DNA of 64,000 nt, from assembly GCA_049652385.1 (NCBI GenBank), contig JBASDX010000008.1, positions 310,001 to 374,000 on the forward strand. The letters are read 5' to 3'. Of the stretch, positions 9,326 to 17,200 are shown one piece after another. Source of the DNA: DMER64 sp049652385. Its GTDB lineage: Bacteria > Bacteroidota > Bacteroidia > Bacteroidales > UBA932. A program made the position numbers and the translations under genes. Position 1 is the stretch's first letter; each line of letters starts with the position of its first letter. The notes beneath the pieces are model-generated. The model was not told the origin of the DNA. It ran no database searches and was given only the letters and a program-made list of their open reading frames with translations.

Positions 9326-10585
9326 TCAGATTTTCCAGGGGCCGCGCATGGGTTGATCCAACAATCGGTTGGCGGCAGGGTCGTTTATAAATTCAAGGGT
9401 ATGGGGGTTAAAACGCAACGAACGGTTTAACTGCAAAGCTACGGCTCCTATGTTCACCAGGGTACAGCTCCGGAAGCCATTGGATTCGTTGAGAGCAAAG
9501 GGTCTTCGTGTACGTACACATTCCAGAAAGTCGGTTTCTTGCTGTTCCGGCTCCGGGAAATCGGCCAATTTCAATTGCCAGTCGGGAATGTCGCAACGGA
9601 ATCCGGGATAGACGTTTCCGTTGGGTCCGGAAATATAAGGCGTATTGGGATCGCCGTAATCGTCACCCCAAAGTACTATCTGGCAGCCGTCTTCGTATGT
9701 ATACGTAATGCTGCGCCAGGTGCCTACGGCATCGTGGTGCTGTTGCGGGGCATCTACATCTACCCTGATGGGGCTTTCGTTGTCTTTGCCCAGAAAATAC
9801 TGCACCGGGTCCATGTAATGTTGTCCCATGTCGCACAGGCCGCCGCCGTCGTAATCCCAGTAACCTCGGAATGTCTGGTGTACGCGATGGGGATTGTACG
9901 GTTTATAGGGAGCAGGGCCCAGCCACAGGTCGTAGTTGAGGTTGGCCGGTACGGGTTCCGGTGTCAGGTTTTCTTTGCCTACCCAATAAAATTTCCAGTC
10001 AAACCCCGTATGGCGTGATATGGTTACTTTCAACGGCCAGCCCAGCAGACCGCTCTGTACCAGTTTTTTAAGCGGATTCACGGTGGTGCCCAGCCCGTAG
10101 AACGTGTCTTTAAAGCGGAACCAGGTATTCAATCGGAAGACGCGTCCGTTTCTTTTGACCGCTTCCATTACCCGTTTGCCTTCTCCTATGGTACGTGTCA
10201 TGGGTTTTTCACACCAGATATCTTTGCCGGCTTTGGCGGCTTCTACGGACATGATACCGTGCCAATGCGGCGGGGTGGCAATGTGTACAATATCCACGTT
10301 GGGATCTTGTATCAGGTCCATAAAATGTTCATACGTTTTTATACGGTCGGGAGCCATTTTGACGGCGGCCTCCAGGTGTTTGGTATCTACGTCACACACA
10401 GCTACCAGCCGTGTTCCTTCGTATTTGATATGCTCGCGCCCCATACCTCCCACACCTATGATGCCTTTGGTCAGCTGGTCACTGGGGGCTATAAAGCCTT
10501 TTCCTCCCAGTACCCGGCGCGGAATAAGCGTGAGGGCTGCCAGCCCGCCGGCCGTTTTTAGGAACGTTCGTCTGTTCAAACTCAT
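9326..10585 (-). CDS. Gfo/Idh/MocA-family oxidoreductase with Tat signal
   Basis: A 419-residue NAD(P)-dependent sugar oxidoreductase. The N-terminus carries a twin-arginine signal (MSLNRRTFLKTAGG), so it is exported folded with its cofactor. The Rossmann motif is GVGGMGREH (about residues 45-53), followed by VAVCDVD. The family signature Glu-Lys-Pro is in CEKPMTR near residue 128, with a C-terminal domain containing GLCDMGQHYMDPVQ. Relatives oxidise sugars, often at C3, with a tightly bound cofactor. The genes overlap or nearly abut: it starts 2 bases after the C69 dipeptidase ends and precedes the DUF1080 gene, so a three-gene operon is likely. The sugar substrate is not known. Confidence 0.9.
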   Translation of the reverse strand: MSLNRRTFLKTAGGLAALTLIPRRVLGGKGFIAPSDQLTKGIIGVGGMGREHIKYEGTRLVAVCDVDTKHLEAAVKMAPDRIKTYEHFMDLIQDPNVDIVHIATPPHWHGIMSVEAAKAGKDIWCEKPMTRTIGEGKRVMEAVKRNGRVFRLNTWFRFKDTFYGLGTTVNPLKKLVQSGLLGWPLKVTISRHTGFDWKFYWVGKENLTPEPVPANLNYDLWLGPAPYKPYNPHRVHQTFRGYWDYDGGGLCDMGQHYMDPVQYFLGKDNESPIRVDVDAPQQHHDAVGTWRSITYTYEDGCQIVLWGDDYGDPNTPYISGPNGNVYPGFRCDIPDWQLKLADFPEPEQQETDFLECVRTRRPFALNESNGFRSCTLVNIGAVALQLNRSLRFNPHTLEFINDPAANRLLDQPMRGPWKI

Positions 10586-10587
10586 GA

Positions 10588-12228
10588 TTACCTCAATTTG
10601 TTGTTGGTGTATTTTTCAAAAAGCGTATTCCGCAATACCCGGTACGTTTCCATGATGGTGTCTGCACATTCCTGTGCGTAGTTGTTCAGCAGTTCGGTGG
10701 CGGCTTTTGGGTTTTTACGGTAGAGGGCCAGGTATTGTTGTTCTATTTCTTTGTTTTTCTCAAAGAATGATTGTTCCATGGGTTCCCGCAGACGCACCAG
10801 GTCTTTTTTTGCTTCCTGATAACACAGGTTAAGCAAATTGTCTACTACGTCCACAGCCCACCGTACAGACGTGTCTGAGTAGTGGTCGGGGTGGTATTCC
10901 ATGTACACATCGGGTGTTTTGGTGACGCCGGTGAAAAACGGAATGTAAGGCGAGGTATAGGCGTTGTCCACAAATACCCAGTAAATACCTCCAATACCGT
11001 TAGGCAGATCTTTGCGCAATTGGGCGCAATAGCCGTATTCACCGTCCACGCGCGAAACCAGGCGGCGTCTGTTGGTTTTCAGCAATTTTTGCAGGTTGTC
11101 GCTGGGGAAGGGGGTAGCCAGAGGGCTTTTTACCAGGGTGTTGTTGGGTCCCGGAATGTACCATACGGCATCGTTCTCTTTGTCGTAAATGGTGCCGGTG
11201 AACGTACTCCTCTGGAAATCCATGATGTCTTTTATGGTGAACAATTTGTTCGGTTTAAAAGAAATAGGGTACATGGCAATGGGTTCCACCGTCTGACCGT
11301 ATTGGTTCAGGTTTTGGTACGGATTGCTGGTCCAGCGCGGAGGCAGTTCCGGAAGCCCGGGGTTGTACAGGGCGTTGAAGAGCCATTGGCGGTGGGTGTG
11401 GGCTTCCCTCGGCGTAACACCTGCGTAGGCATTGCTCCAGATAAAAGGCATGGTTCCGTTGGGATCGTACCATCCGTTTTCAATGGCAACGCTCATGTAG
11501 TTGGAAGAGGCTTTGAATTCTTCCGGTTTGGAAAGGTCTATTTCTTTGATTACACTCCAGTTGGAAATGACGGCCACGTGGTCGTCGGGCAGGCGTTGGG
11601 CAGCCCAAATGCAACCGAGCTTGCCGCTGTCTTTCTTCCATCCTTTGCCCACGGCAAAAAATTCCAGGATCCAGACTTCGTCGGGATCGGCCAGGGTGAC
11701 CAGCTCGGGGTCTTTTCCGCAGGAAGGCAGAAAACCGTATGTTTCCATCAGGTGGGTCATCAACTCCAGTGCCTCCCGGGCCGTTTTGCAGCGTTGCAGG
11801 GCAAAGGCCTGTGCCTGTTCTATAGTCATAATCTGATCGCCTTCTCCTTTGGTCAGTTCCAGTTCCGGCCGTTGGTTGGTGGTACTTTCCCCAATACTCA
11901 GCTGGTGCTCGTTAATCTGTGAGTAAGCGGAATGAAAGTACGTGTACGTACGTTCCACTTGAGGAATATATCCAAGGATTTCTCCAAAATCATCAATGGG
12001 GCGCGTGTTATCCAGCAATCCCCAATAGACGGGAGCCATGGCTCCTTTTTTGAATTTTTGTCCGGGGATAATGCGTACGCGGTTATCGGGACCACAATCT
12101 GTGTGGGAATTGAGTACACTGCCGTCTGCCGTGGCTTTCTTGCCGGCTACTATAACGGTGCAGGCAGAACCGGTATGCCACGTTGAAACAAGAAAAAGGA
12201 AAGAAAAAACAAGGACAATTTTTTTCAT
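10588..12228 (-). CDS. C69-family dipeptidase, exported
   Basis: The start is placed at the ATG at 12228 (MKKIVLVFSFLFLV), which gives a proper signal peptide; the frame could be extended 16 codons upstream, but those codons (MLIFVYPIYKRTYISI) would put charged residues before the signal. The protein is 546 residues. After the signal the mature part starts with Cys in SACTVIVAGKKATADGS, the N-terminal nucleophile of the PepD/U34 (C69) dipeptidases, followed by HTDCGPDNR. These enzymes cleave dipeptides; secreted versions are common in Bacteroidales that live on peptides. First gene of the operon with the oxidoreductase and DUF1080 protein, though a functional link to sugar metabolism is not obvious. 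Confidence 0.9.
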   Translation of the reverse strand: MKKIVLVFSFLFLVSTWHTGSACTVIVAGKKATADGSVLNSHTDCGPDNRVRIIPGQKFKKGAMAPVYWGLLDNTRPIDDFGEILGYIPQVERTYTYFHSAYSQINEHQLSIGESTTNQRPELELTKGEGDQIMTIEQAQAFALQRCKTAREALELMTHLMETYGFLPSCGKDPELVTLADPDEVWILEFFAVGKGWKKDSGKLGCIWAAQRLPDDHVAVISNWSVIKEIDLSKPEEFKASSNYMSVAIENGWYDPNGTMPFIWSNAYAGVTPREAHTHRQWLFNALYNPGLPELPPRWTSNPYQNLNQYGQTVEPIAMYPISFKPNKLFTIKDIMDFQRSTFTGTIYDKENDAVWYIPGPNNTLVKSPLATPFPSDNLQKLLKTNRRRLVSRVDGEYGYCAQLRKDLPNGIGGIYWVFVDNAYTSPYIPFFTGVTKTPDVYMEYHPDHYSDTSVRWAVDVVDNLLNLCYQEAKKDLVRLREPMEQSFFEKNKEIEQQYLALYRKNPKAATELLNNYAQECADTIMETYRVLRNTLFEKYTNNKLR

Positions 12229-12263
12229 AATAGAGATGTAAGTTCGTTTATAAATGGGATAAA

Positions 12264-12271
12264 CAAAAATA
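12264..12271 (-). promoter_or_regulatory. -7 box (TATTTTTG) for the C69/Gfo-Idh/DUF1080 operon
   Basis: On the minus strand TATTTTTG matches TAnnTTTG exactly and lies 36 bases upstream of the ATG at 12228. No good TTG at the expected -33 distance was seen, so strength is uncertain. Confidence 0.5.
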
Positions 12272-12356
12272 AGCAAATTCAGCGATTTTTGTAATTTGGC
12301 AGGACTATCATGAGAAAATTCCTGTGGGCTTTTGTTTCTATCTAACTGTGAGTAGT

Positions 12357-12380
12357 AAAAAAGCCTCGCTTGCGTGAGGC
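12357..12380 (-). terminator. Rho-independent terminator, minus strand
   Basis: The stem AGCCTC/GAGGCT (12362-12380) is followed on the minus strand by six T (complement of 12357-12362). A minus-strand transcript ending here would have to start upstream of the C69 promoter, for example from the short ORF at 12583-12690. On the plus strand there is no T tract. Confidence 0.5.
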
Positions 12381-12396
12381 TCTCCTGTCATAATAA

Positions 12397-12423
12397 TAAA
12401 AGCGGTTAGTCAATTCGCTTTTA
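12397..12423. repeat. Hairpin with AAAAGCG/CGCTTTT stem
   Basis: AAAAGCG (12398-12404) pairs with CGCTTTT (12416-12422) across an 11-nt loop, with A/T-rich flanks. It could be a weak bidirectional terminator next to the stronger hairpin at 12357-12380. Confidence 0.4.
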
Positions 12424-12582
12424 ATAACCGGGTTCGTTATAGATACCTATAAGGCTTATAATATGTTGATTTTTATATTCCGGAAGCATCGTTGGCCATT
12501 CAGGTATGTTACAGGCTCGACAGCAGCCCGGATACGTACAAACGTGAAATTGGTGCTTTGAGAAAAATACCTGTCTTTTCTG

Positions 12583-12690
12583 CTATACAGTTGCTAATAA
12601 ATCCTTGTATATGCTGTTACTAATTATTTCAACAGCTTTCTGATAGTCTTTTTTATTTACTTGAATGCTGAGGTGGATTATGCGTTGCAT
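12583..12690 (-). CDS. Possible 35-residue small protein or gene remnant
   Basis: ATG at 12690 to TAG at 12583. The product (MQRIIHLSIQVNKKDYQKA, ending SIYKDLLATV) reads like real protein with an amphipathic helix; the frame is open a further ten codons upstream (ending FKPI) to a TAA. The start overlaps the left arm of the 22-bp inverted repeat. A terminator follows about 200 bases downstream. It may be a small protein, an antitoxin-like peptide or the tail of a decayed gene; I do not recognise it. Confidence 0.25.
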   Translation of the reverse strand: MQRIIHLSIQVNKKDYQKAVEIISNSIYKDLLATV

Positions 12691-12799
12691 GATTGGCTTA
12701 AATTGCTGGTTGACTGCGTATTACAAGAATCGTACCCCGGGGGCACGACTTTTGATAACTAGCTATATGACAAGCGATTAAGCATTTTATGCAACGCAT
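12680..12799. repeat. 22-bp inverted repeat pair, 120 bp end to end
   Basis: Left arm 12680-12701 has ATGCGTTGCAT, five bases, then GCTTAA. Right arm 12778-12799 has TTAAGC, five bases, then ATGCAACGCAT, the exact reverse complement with the same internal spacing (17 of 22 positions paired). This could be the ends of a tiny non-autonomous element or a long hairpin. A near-identical palindromic core (ATGCGTCGCAT) lies at 31015-31025 after the tRNA. Confidence 0.5.
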
Positions 12800-12859
12800 G
12801 ATGCTTTGTGTGCGACTAAAATAGGAAAAAATGGAATTTTGCAGTATTAAAAGTATTGA

Positions 12860-12891
12860 GTAATTTTGCTCAATGCTTTGAGTAAAATTAC
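12860..12891 (+). promoter_or_regulatory. Dyad upstream of DUF4143 ATPase gene (putative operator)
   Basis: GTAATTTTGCTCAA (12860-12873) and TTGAGTAAAATTAC (12878-12891) form a 14-bp inverted repeat with one mismatch and a 4-nt centre, ending 38 bases before the ATG at 12930. The position fits a dimeric repressor site over the promoter. A different dyad is placed similarly upstream of the ATPase gene starting at 18434. Confidence 0.5.
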
Positions 12892-12929
12892 CTAAAAGAT
12901 TGATTAAAATATTTATTTAAGAGATTGTT

Positions 12930-14126
12930 ATGTATGAACGTTTTTATTTAGAGAGGCTTGTAGAGAGGATAAGTGAACCCAGAAGATTTATACAAGTTAT
13001 TTATGGCCCGCGTCAGGTAGGTAAAACAACTATGGTGCATCAGATGCTCTCAAAATTACCTGTTGCCGGCCATTATGAATCGGCAGATGCTATTGAGGCC
13101 GGAAGTGGTATATGGTTGGAACAAATATGGGAAGGGGCTCGTTTAAGAATGCAGGTTTTGGGTGTAGAAGAGCTGCTGTTGGTAATTGACGAGATTCAAA
13201 AAATAAAGAATTGGAGTGAGGTAGTTAAACAGCAATGGGATAGAGATACTCAAAATAATGTGAATATTAAGGTGGTGCTGCTGGGATCGTCACAACTGCT
13301 CATTCAAAGAGGCCTTACAGAATCTTTGGCAGGAAGGTTTGAAACACTTTATATGGGACACTGGTCTTTCACAGAGATGCAACAAGCTTTTGGATGGAGC
13401 GTTAAAGAGTATATTTACTTTGGAGGATATCCCGGTGCCACACCTTTAATAGAAGATGAAAAACGCTGGAAGAATTATATTACCGATTCACTTATTCAGA
13501 CAACCATTACCAAGGATATTCTTATGATGACAAGTATCTTAAAGCCGGCTTTGTTACAACGTTTGTTTGAGTTGGGGTGTATCTACTCGGGGCAGATTCT
13601 GTCTTATACAAAGATGTTGGGACAGCTGCAAGATGCCGGAAACACAACAACGTTGGCTCATTATCTTTCATTGTTATCCAATGGCGGGTTGTTAACAGGC
13701 ATTGAAAAATACGCGGGAAACAGAATACGGAAGAGAGCCTCGAGTCCAAAATTTCAGGTACATAATAACGCCCTGATTTCTGCACAGGGTGGAGAAGGTT
13801 TTGAAAACGTGGTTCAGAATCCAAAGCTTTGGGGACGAATGGTTGAATCTTCTGTGGGTGCTCATCTGATAAATCACTCTGTTTCTGAAGGATATAATCT
13901 TTATTATTGGCGAGAAGGAAATGCCGAGGTAGATTTTATTCTGGAGAAAGGAAGAAAAGTAGTAGCGATTGAGGTTAAGAGCAGTGCGAAGAGTGATGCT
14001 AAAAGCGGAACTGCCGGCATGGAAGCTTTTGCAAAAGCCCATACACCTAACAAAGCGCTGCTTGTTGGCACCGGAGGGATTCCTTATGAGGAATTTTTGC
14101 AAATAAATCCTAATGAATTGTTTTAA
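12930..14126 (+). CDS. AAA ATPase with C-terminal DUF4143 domain (first of three)
   Basis: A 398-residue P-loop ATPase of the AAA_14/DUF4143 type. Walker A is YGPRQVGKTT (about residues 25-34); Walker B LLVIDEIQ near 85-92; sensor-like LLGSSQLL followed by SLAGRFE. The C-terminal DUF4143 part contains a PD-(D/E)XK-like nuclease signature: EVDFILEKGRKVVAIEVKSS (Asp, then Glu-Val-Lys). These proteins are widespread and frequently strain-specific; their role is not established, with suggestions of toxin-antitoxin-like or mobile behaviour. It stands alone between an inverted-repeat-rich region and a convergent second ATPase of the same kind (gap 18 bases). The upstream dyad suggests self-regulation. 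Confidence 0.85.
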   Translation: MYERFYLERLVERISEPRRFIQVIYGPRQVGKTTMVHQMLSKLPVAGHYESADAIEAGSGIWLEQIWEGARLRMQVLGVEELLLVIDEIQKIKNWSEVVKQQWDRDTQNNVNIKVVLLGSSQLLIQRGLTESLAGRFETLYMGHWSFTEMQQAFGWSVKEYIYFGGYPGATPLIEDEKRWKNYITDSLIQTTITKDILMMTSILKPALLQRLFELGCIYSGQILSYTKMLGQLQDAGNTTTLAHYLSLLSNGGLLTGIEKYAGNRIRKRASSPKFQVHNNALISAQGGEGFENVVQNPKLWGRMVESSVGAHLINHSVSEGYNLYYWREGNAEVDFILEKGRKVVAIEVKSSAKSDAKSGTAGMEAFAKAHTPNKALLVGTGGIPYEEFLQINPNELF

Positions 14127-14144
14127 GTACAACGTACCCGAGAA

Positions 14145-15311
14145 TTAGTATGTCGCGTTAGTAGTTAAAAAATCGCTAAGCCCGCAAACTTCTATATCTT
14201 TTATATAAGAGTAAGGTGCCGGAACGGGTGCAATAATGTATGTTTTGTCCGGCTTTGTAATTTCCAGAGCATTCCAAAAGCCTTTGGTTACCTGAGGTGC
14301 CGTCGAGGCTTTGCACTCTACGGCTATTGTTGTGGTGCCTTTCTCTATAAGCAAATCTAACTCGTCTCCTGTGGCACTGCGATAAAAGGTGAACTTACAA
14401 TCCCGTAATGAGGAAATGATGTTTTCAATTACAAAACCTTCCCATGATGCACCAAACACAGGATGTCCCATAAGAGAATTAAAATCATCTATCTGGAGCA
14501 GTCTATGTAGCAGCCCGCTGTCTCGCACATAGATTTTGGGAGACTTAACAAGACGTTTTTTAACGTTTTTTTCAAATGGAGGTAAAGAGCGGATAACAAA
14601 AGTTTGCTCCATCAGGTCAATGTAACGACGAACCGTTTGATAGGTTACTCCCAGCGATTCACCTAACCTGGACGAATTCAGAAGTTGTCCCTGACTGTGT
14701 GCACACATCGTTAGCAAACGGCGTAGTTGCAAAGCCGGAATTTGAAAGCCGAGTTGTGGAATATCCCTTTCCACATAGGTTCTAAGGAAGTTTTCTCTCC
14801 AAAGCACACTTTCCCGGTCTGATATTGCCAGGAAACTGTCGGGATACCCTCCACGAAGCCAAAAGGTATGTAAATCAAAAGGTGTGTTTTGTTCTGCTTC
14901 TGTAATTGTAAAGGGCGTAAGCTCAATAAGACCGATTCTTCCGGCCAGCGACTCTGATGTTTTTTGAATAAGATCTTGCGAGGCGGATCCAAGTAAAATA
15001 AATCTTCCCGGGTGACGGTAACGATCTATTTCGCTTCTGAGTATAGAAAACAGTTGGGGTGCTAACTGGATTTCGTCCAAACAAATGGTTACGTCCTGAT
15101 TAGCGCGAAAGAATAACAAAGGCTCTTTGAGTTTATTCAGATCTTCTAAATTTTGGAGGTCTATGTATAAATAAGCATCTGAATTTTTATAGAGCATTTT
15201 TACCAAAGTAGATTTTCCGCATTGTCTGGGCCCTAAAATGGCAACAGCGGGGAATATGTTTAGGTTTTCTTTTACAAAAGATCCTATACTTCTATCCAGT
15301 AAACCGTGCAT
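14145..15311 (-). CDS. AAA ATPase with DUF4143 domain (second of three)
   Basis: The start is set at the ATG at 15311 (MHGLLDRSIGS); the 22 codons upstream contain the promoter. The protein is 388 residues. Walker A LGPRQCGKST near residue 28, Walker B ICLDEIQ, then LLGSASQDLIQ and SLAGRIGLIEL. The middle carries a helix-turn-helix-like segment (LGESLGVTYQTVRRYID), and the C-terminus has the nuclease-like pair GDELDLLIEKGTTTIAVECK. It belongs to the same family as the first ATPase but is clearly diverged from it, so this is not a recent duplicate. It is convergent with that gene. Its function is unknown; the location in an accessory zone suggests horizontal spread. Confidence 0.85.
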   Translation of the reverse strand: MHGLLDRSIGSFVKENLNIFPAVAILGPRQCGKSTLVKMLYKNSDAYLYIDLQNLEDLNKLKEPLLFFRANQDVTICLDEIQLAPQLFSILRSEIDRYRHPGRFILLGSASQDLIQKTSESLAGRIGLIELTPFTITEAEQNTPFDLHTFWLRGGYPDSFLAISDRESVLWRENFLRTYVERDIPQLGFQIPALQLRRLLTMCAHSQGQLLNSSRLGESLGVTYQTVRRYIDLMEQTFVIRSLPPFEKNVKKRLVKSPKIYVRDSGLLHRLLQIDDFNSLMGHPVFGASWEGFVIENIISSLRDCKFTFYRSATGDELDLLIEKGTTTIAVECKASTAPQVTKGFWNALEITKPDKTYIIAPVPAPYSYIKDIEVCGLSDFLTTNATY

Positions 15312-15337
15312 ATCATAAATGAGATTTCTATTTTGCG

Positions 15338-15368
15338 CAAATATGGTAGTTCTGCTTAAAACTTCCAA
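15338..15368 (-). promoter_or_regulatory. Promoter for the second DUF4143 ATPase
   Basis: Minus strand: TTG (complement of 15366-15368), 20-nt spacer, then CATATTTG (15338-15345), one mismatch from TAnnTTTG. The predicted transcript starts near 15335, 24 bases before the ATG at 15311. The palindrome TTTGCGCAAA (15332-15341) overlaps the -7 box and could be a regulator site. Confidence 0.5.
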
Positions 15369-15434
15369 GCTTTGCAAAAACTTCTTTTTTTGGCCAGAGT
15401 GCTGAACGAAACGTTTGCTGTTGATCTGTTTAAC

Positions 15435-16313
15435 TTACGCCGAGGCAATGGGTCCGTCGTCATACAAATCTATCTGTTCACGTAGGACAACGAGTTCCGA
15501 TAAGGCTTTGTTGCTGCTCAGGTCCATGTACTCCAGCTGATTGGCTCCGCAATTGAGAATTTCCAGATCTTGGTTGCTTTTAAGGTTAAGCGTTTTCAGG
15601 CGGTTGCCATAACACTGCAGATTGAATAACAAACGGTTGTGACTTACATCCAGTTCCACCAGATTATTGTTGGTACACTCCAGGTACTCCAGTTTTTTGT
15701 TGGCACTGACATCCAGTTGCGTCAAATGGTTCATGGAGCAATCCAGCTGCTTGAGTTTCAGGTTGTGCGACAGATCTGCTTCCCTAAGATCGTTTATATA
15801 GAACATGAGGACCTCCAGCTCTGTGTTTTGGCTTACATCCAGCGTAGTCAGCAGGTTCGCACCGCAATACAGCTTTCTTAGGTGTATATTATTGCTCACA
15901 TCCAGGTGGGACAGTTTGTTGCCGGTGCAATCCAAATAGCGCAGCCCCGTGTTACGACGGATATCAAGCGCTTTAATCTTGTTTGTCATGCAATCCAGTA
16001 TCTGTAACCGAGGGTTATCTCCTGTGATAAGCCGGGTCATTTGGTTGAGGTCGCAATACACCTTTTCTAACTTCTTATTGTGGCTCAGATCCAGTGTTTT
16101 TATCTTGTTGTCACTACAATACAGTGCCATCAGGTTGGTAAAATGCTCAATGCCTTTCAGGGACGTGATATGCATGTCTTCACAATCTATTGTTCTGATA
16201 TTCAGGGCCTCGGCAAAAGAAATTTCACCGTCCCCGTCTGTGTCAAAGTGCGTAACACAGTAGGCTTTAAAGATTTCATCGGCAAATTGAACCACCTTTT
16301 TTTCGTCTTTCAT
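15435..16313 (-). CDS. Leucine-rich-repeat protein with N-terminal EF-hand-like loop
   Basis: A 292-residue protein without signal peptide. Residues about 24-36 contain a calcium-loop-like segment (DTDGDGEISFAEA). From about residue 45 there are repeats of roughly 21 residues (LDVSxNxxLxxLxCxxNxL: for example LDVSQNTELEVL and LDVSHNRLLFNLQC) with Cys at a fixed position, as in BspA/internalin-like LRR proteins of Bacteroidales. Such proteins usually are exported; the lack of a signal here suggests a cytoplasmic binding role or a missing N-terminus. A consensus -7 box lies 8 bases before the ATG, arguing that the start is right. Binding partner unknown. Confidence 0.8.
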   Translation of the reverse strand: MKDEKKVVQFADEIFKAYCVTHFDTDGDGEISFAEALNIRTIDCEDMHITSLKGIEHFTNLMALYCSDNKIKTLDLSHNKKLEKVYCDLNQMTRLITGDNPRLQILDCMTNKIKALDIRRNTGLRYLDCTGNKLSHLDVSNNIHLRKLYCGANLLTTLDVSQNTELEVLMFYINDLREADLSHNLKLKQLDCSMNHLTQLDVSANKKLEYLECTNNNLVELDVSHNRLLFNLQCYGNRLKTLNLKSNQDLEILNCGANQLEYMDLSSNKALSELVVLREQIDLYDDGPIASA

Positions 16314-16320
16314 GGTAATA

Positions 16321-16328
16321 CAAAACTA
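16321..16328 (-). promoter_or_regulatory. -7 box (TAGTTTTG) for the LRR gene
   Basis: Minus strand TAGTTTTG matches TAnnTTTG and ends 7 bases upstream of the ATG at 16313, predicting an almost leaderless transcript. No clear -33 TTG was seen. Confidence 0.5.
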
Positions 16329-16402
16329 CCAAAAAAAGGCCGAAAAAATCCCCTCCGAAAACACAATTTATCAACAAAAGAACAGTATTATTTTGCCGGG
16401 AA

Positions 16403-17200
16403 CTACACTTTCAGCTTCGCCTCCAGAATGGTCACGGCTTGGCCTTGGATTTCTACGCGGTCGTGGTTGAGTTTTACCTTCAGGCGGCCGGTTCTTTTTG
16501 AGAGCTGCAGGGATTCCATGGCTGTTTTTCCCAGTTTTTCTGCCCACAAGGGAGTAAGGGCACAATGGGCCGAGCCCGTAACCGGGTCTTCGTCTATGCC
16601 CGAGGCCGGTGCAAAGCAGCGGACCACAAAATCAGCCTCGTACGATACGCTCCGGGCAGTAATCATCAATTCCCCCAGGCCGTTGCTTTTCAAAAGCTCA
16701 ACATTGGGCCGGGCACCGGCCACCTCGGCTTCGCTGCCGGCCAGGGCAATCTTCCAGTCGTAGAGGCTTTCGTACATTTCCACAGGCTCAAACCCCACAC
16801 ACTGTTTAAAACACGCGGGAATATCCGTTTTCCGGATGGGGTAGGCGGGAAAATCCATGATGATCCATGCCTCGGCCTTCCGTATGCTCAAGTTACCTCC
16901 GGCGGCCGTAAAGGCTATGGTTTCTGACTCCTTTATTAAGCCGAGTTCATAAATGATATGCGCGCTTGCCAGCGTAGCGTGTCCGCACAGCGGCACTTCC
17001 GTAGTGGGGGTGAAATAGCGAATGGCAAAGCCCTCGGCCCGAGGCTGGCTGAATGCCGTCTCTGACAAATTCATCTCTGCCGCAATGCGCTGCATCCGCC
17101 CCGCAGTCATGCCTTCGTCCACCAGCATCACGCCGGCGGGATTGCCTTTGAAAGGCTCGGCCGTAAAGGCATCGACCTGGTAAATGGTGTTCTTATACAT
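16403..17200 (-). CDS. PhzF-family isomerase-like protein
   Basis: A 265-residue member of the PhzF fold (diaminopimelate-epimerase-like). It starts MYKNTIYQVDAFTAEPF and has FKGNPAGV, the catalytic Glu in MNLSETAF (near residue 46), CGHATLASAH, and the second-half glycine-rich GSAHCALTP. PhzF itself isomerises dihydro-3-hydroxyanthranilate in phenazine synthesis, but most members lie outside that pathway and have unknown substrates; no other phenazine genes are seen here, so I do not name it phzF. Its start codon overlaps the 3' end of the upstream DUF4143 ATPase gene by 8 bases. A truncated second copy of its 5' end lies beyond that gene. Confidence 0.88.
   Translation of the reverse strand: MYKNTIYQVDAFTAEPFKGNPAGVMLVDEGMTAGRMQRIAAEMNLSETAFSQPRAEGFAIRYFTPTTEVPLCGHATLASAHIIYELGLIKESETIAFTAAGGNLSIRKAEAWIIMDFPAYPIRKTDIPACFKQCVGFEPVEMYESLYDWKIALAGSEAEVAGARPNVELLKSNGLGELMITARSVSYEADFVVRCFAPASGIDEDPVTGSAHCALTPLWAEKLGKTAMESLQLSKRTGRLKVKLNHDRVEIQGQAVTILEAKLKV

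Larger units (their letters stand above)
12229..12929. other. 700-bp intergenic region with hairpins and inverted repeats
   Basis: No gene above 60 codons. It holds the C69 promoter, two hairpins (12357-12380 and 12397-12423), a 35-codon minus-strand ORF (12583-12690), a 22-bp inverted repeat pair (12680-12701 and 12778-12799), and the dyad upstream of the first DUF4143 ATPase (12860-12891). The density of inverted repeats suggests past mobile DNA, but no transposase is recognisable. Confidence 0.5.

Noticed and set aside
10882..11922. 346-codon plus-strand open frame inside the C69 dipeptidase gene
   Set aside because: Antisense shadow; the opposite strand encodes a convincing C69 enzyme through the whole stretch.
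12285..12300. Plus-strand TAATTTGG as a promoter box
   Set aside because: It does not match TAnnTTTG and no plus-strand gene follows for over 600 bases.
12420..12450. GGTTCG-containing stretch that looked like a tRNA T-arm
   Set aside because: No acceptor stem, anticodon arm or matching distance could be found around it.
16403..17200. Phenazine biosynthesis
   Set aside because: A PhzF-fold protein alone is not evidence for phenazine production, and no other phz genes occur here.
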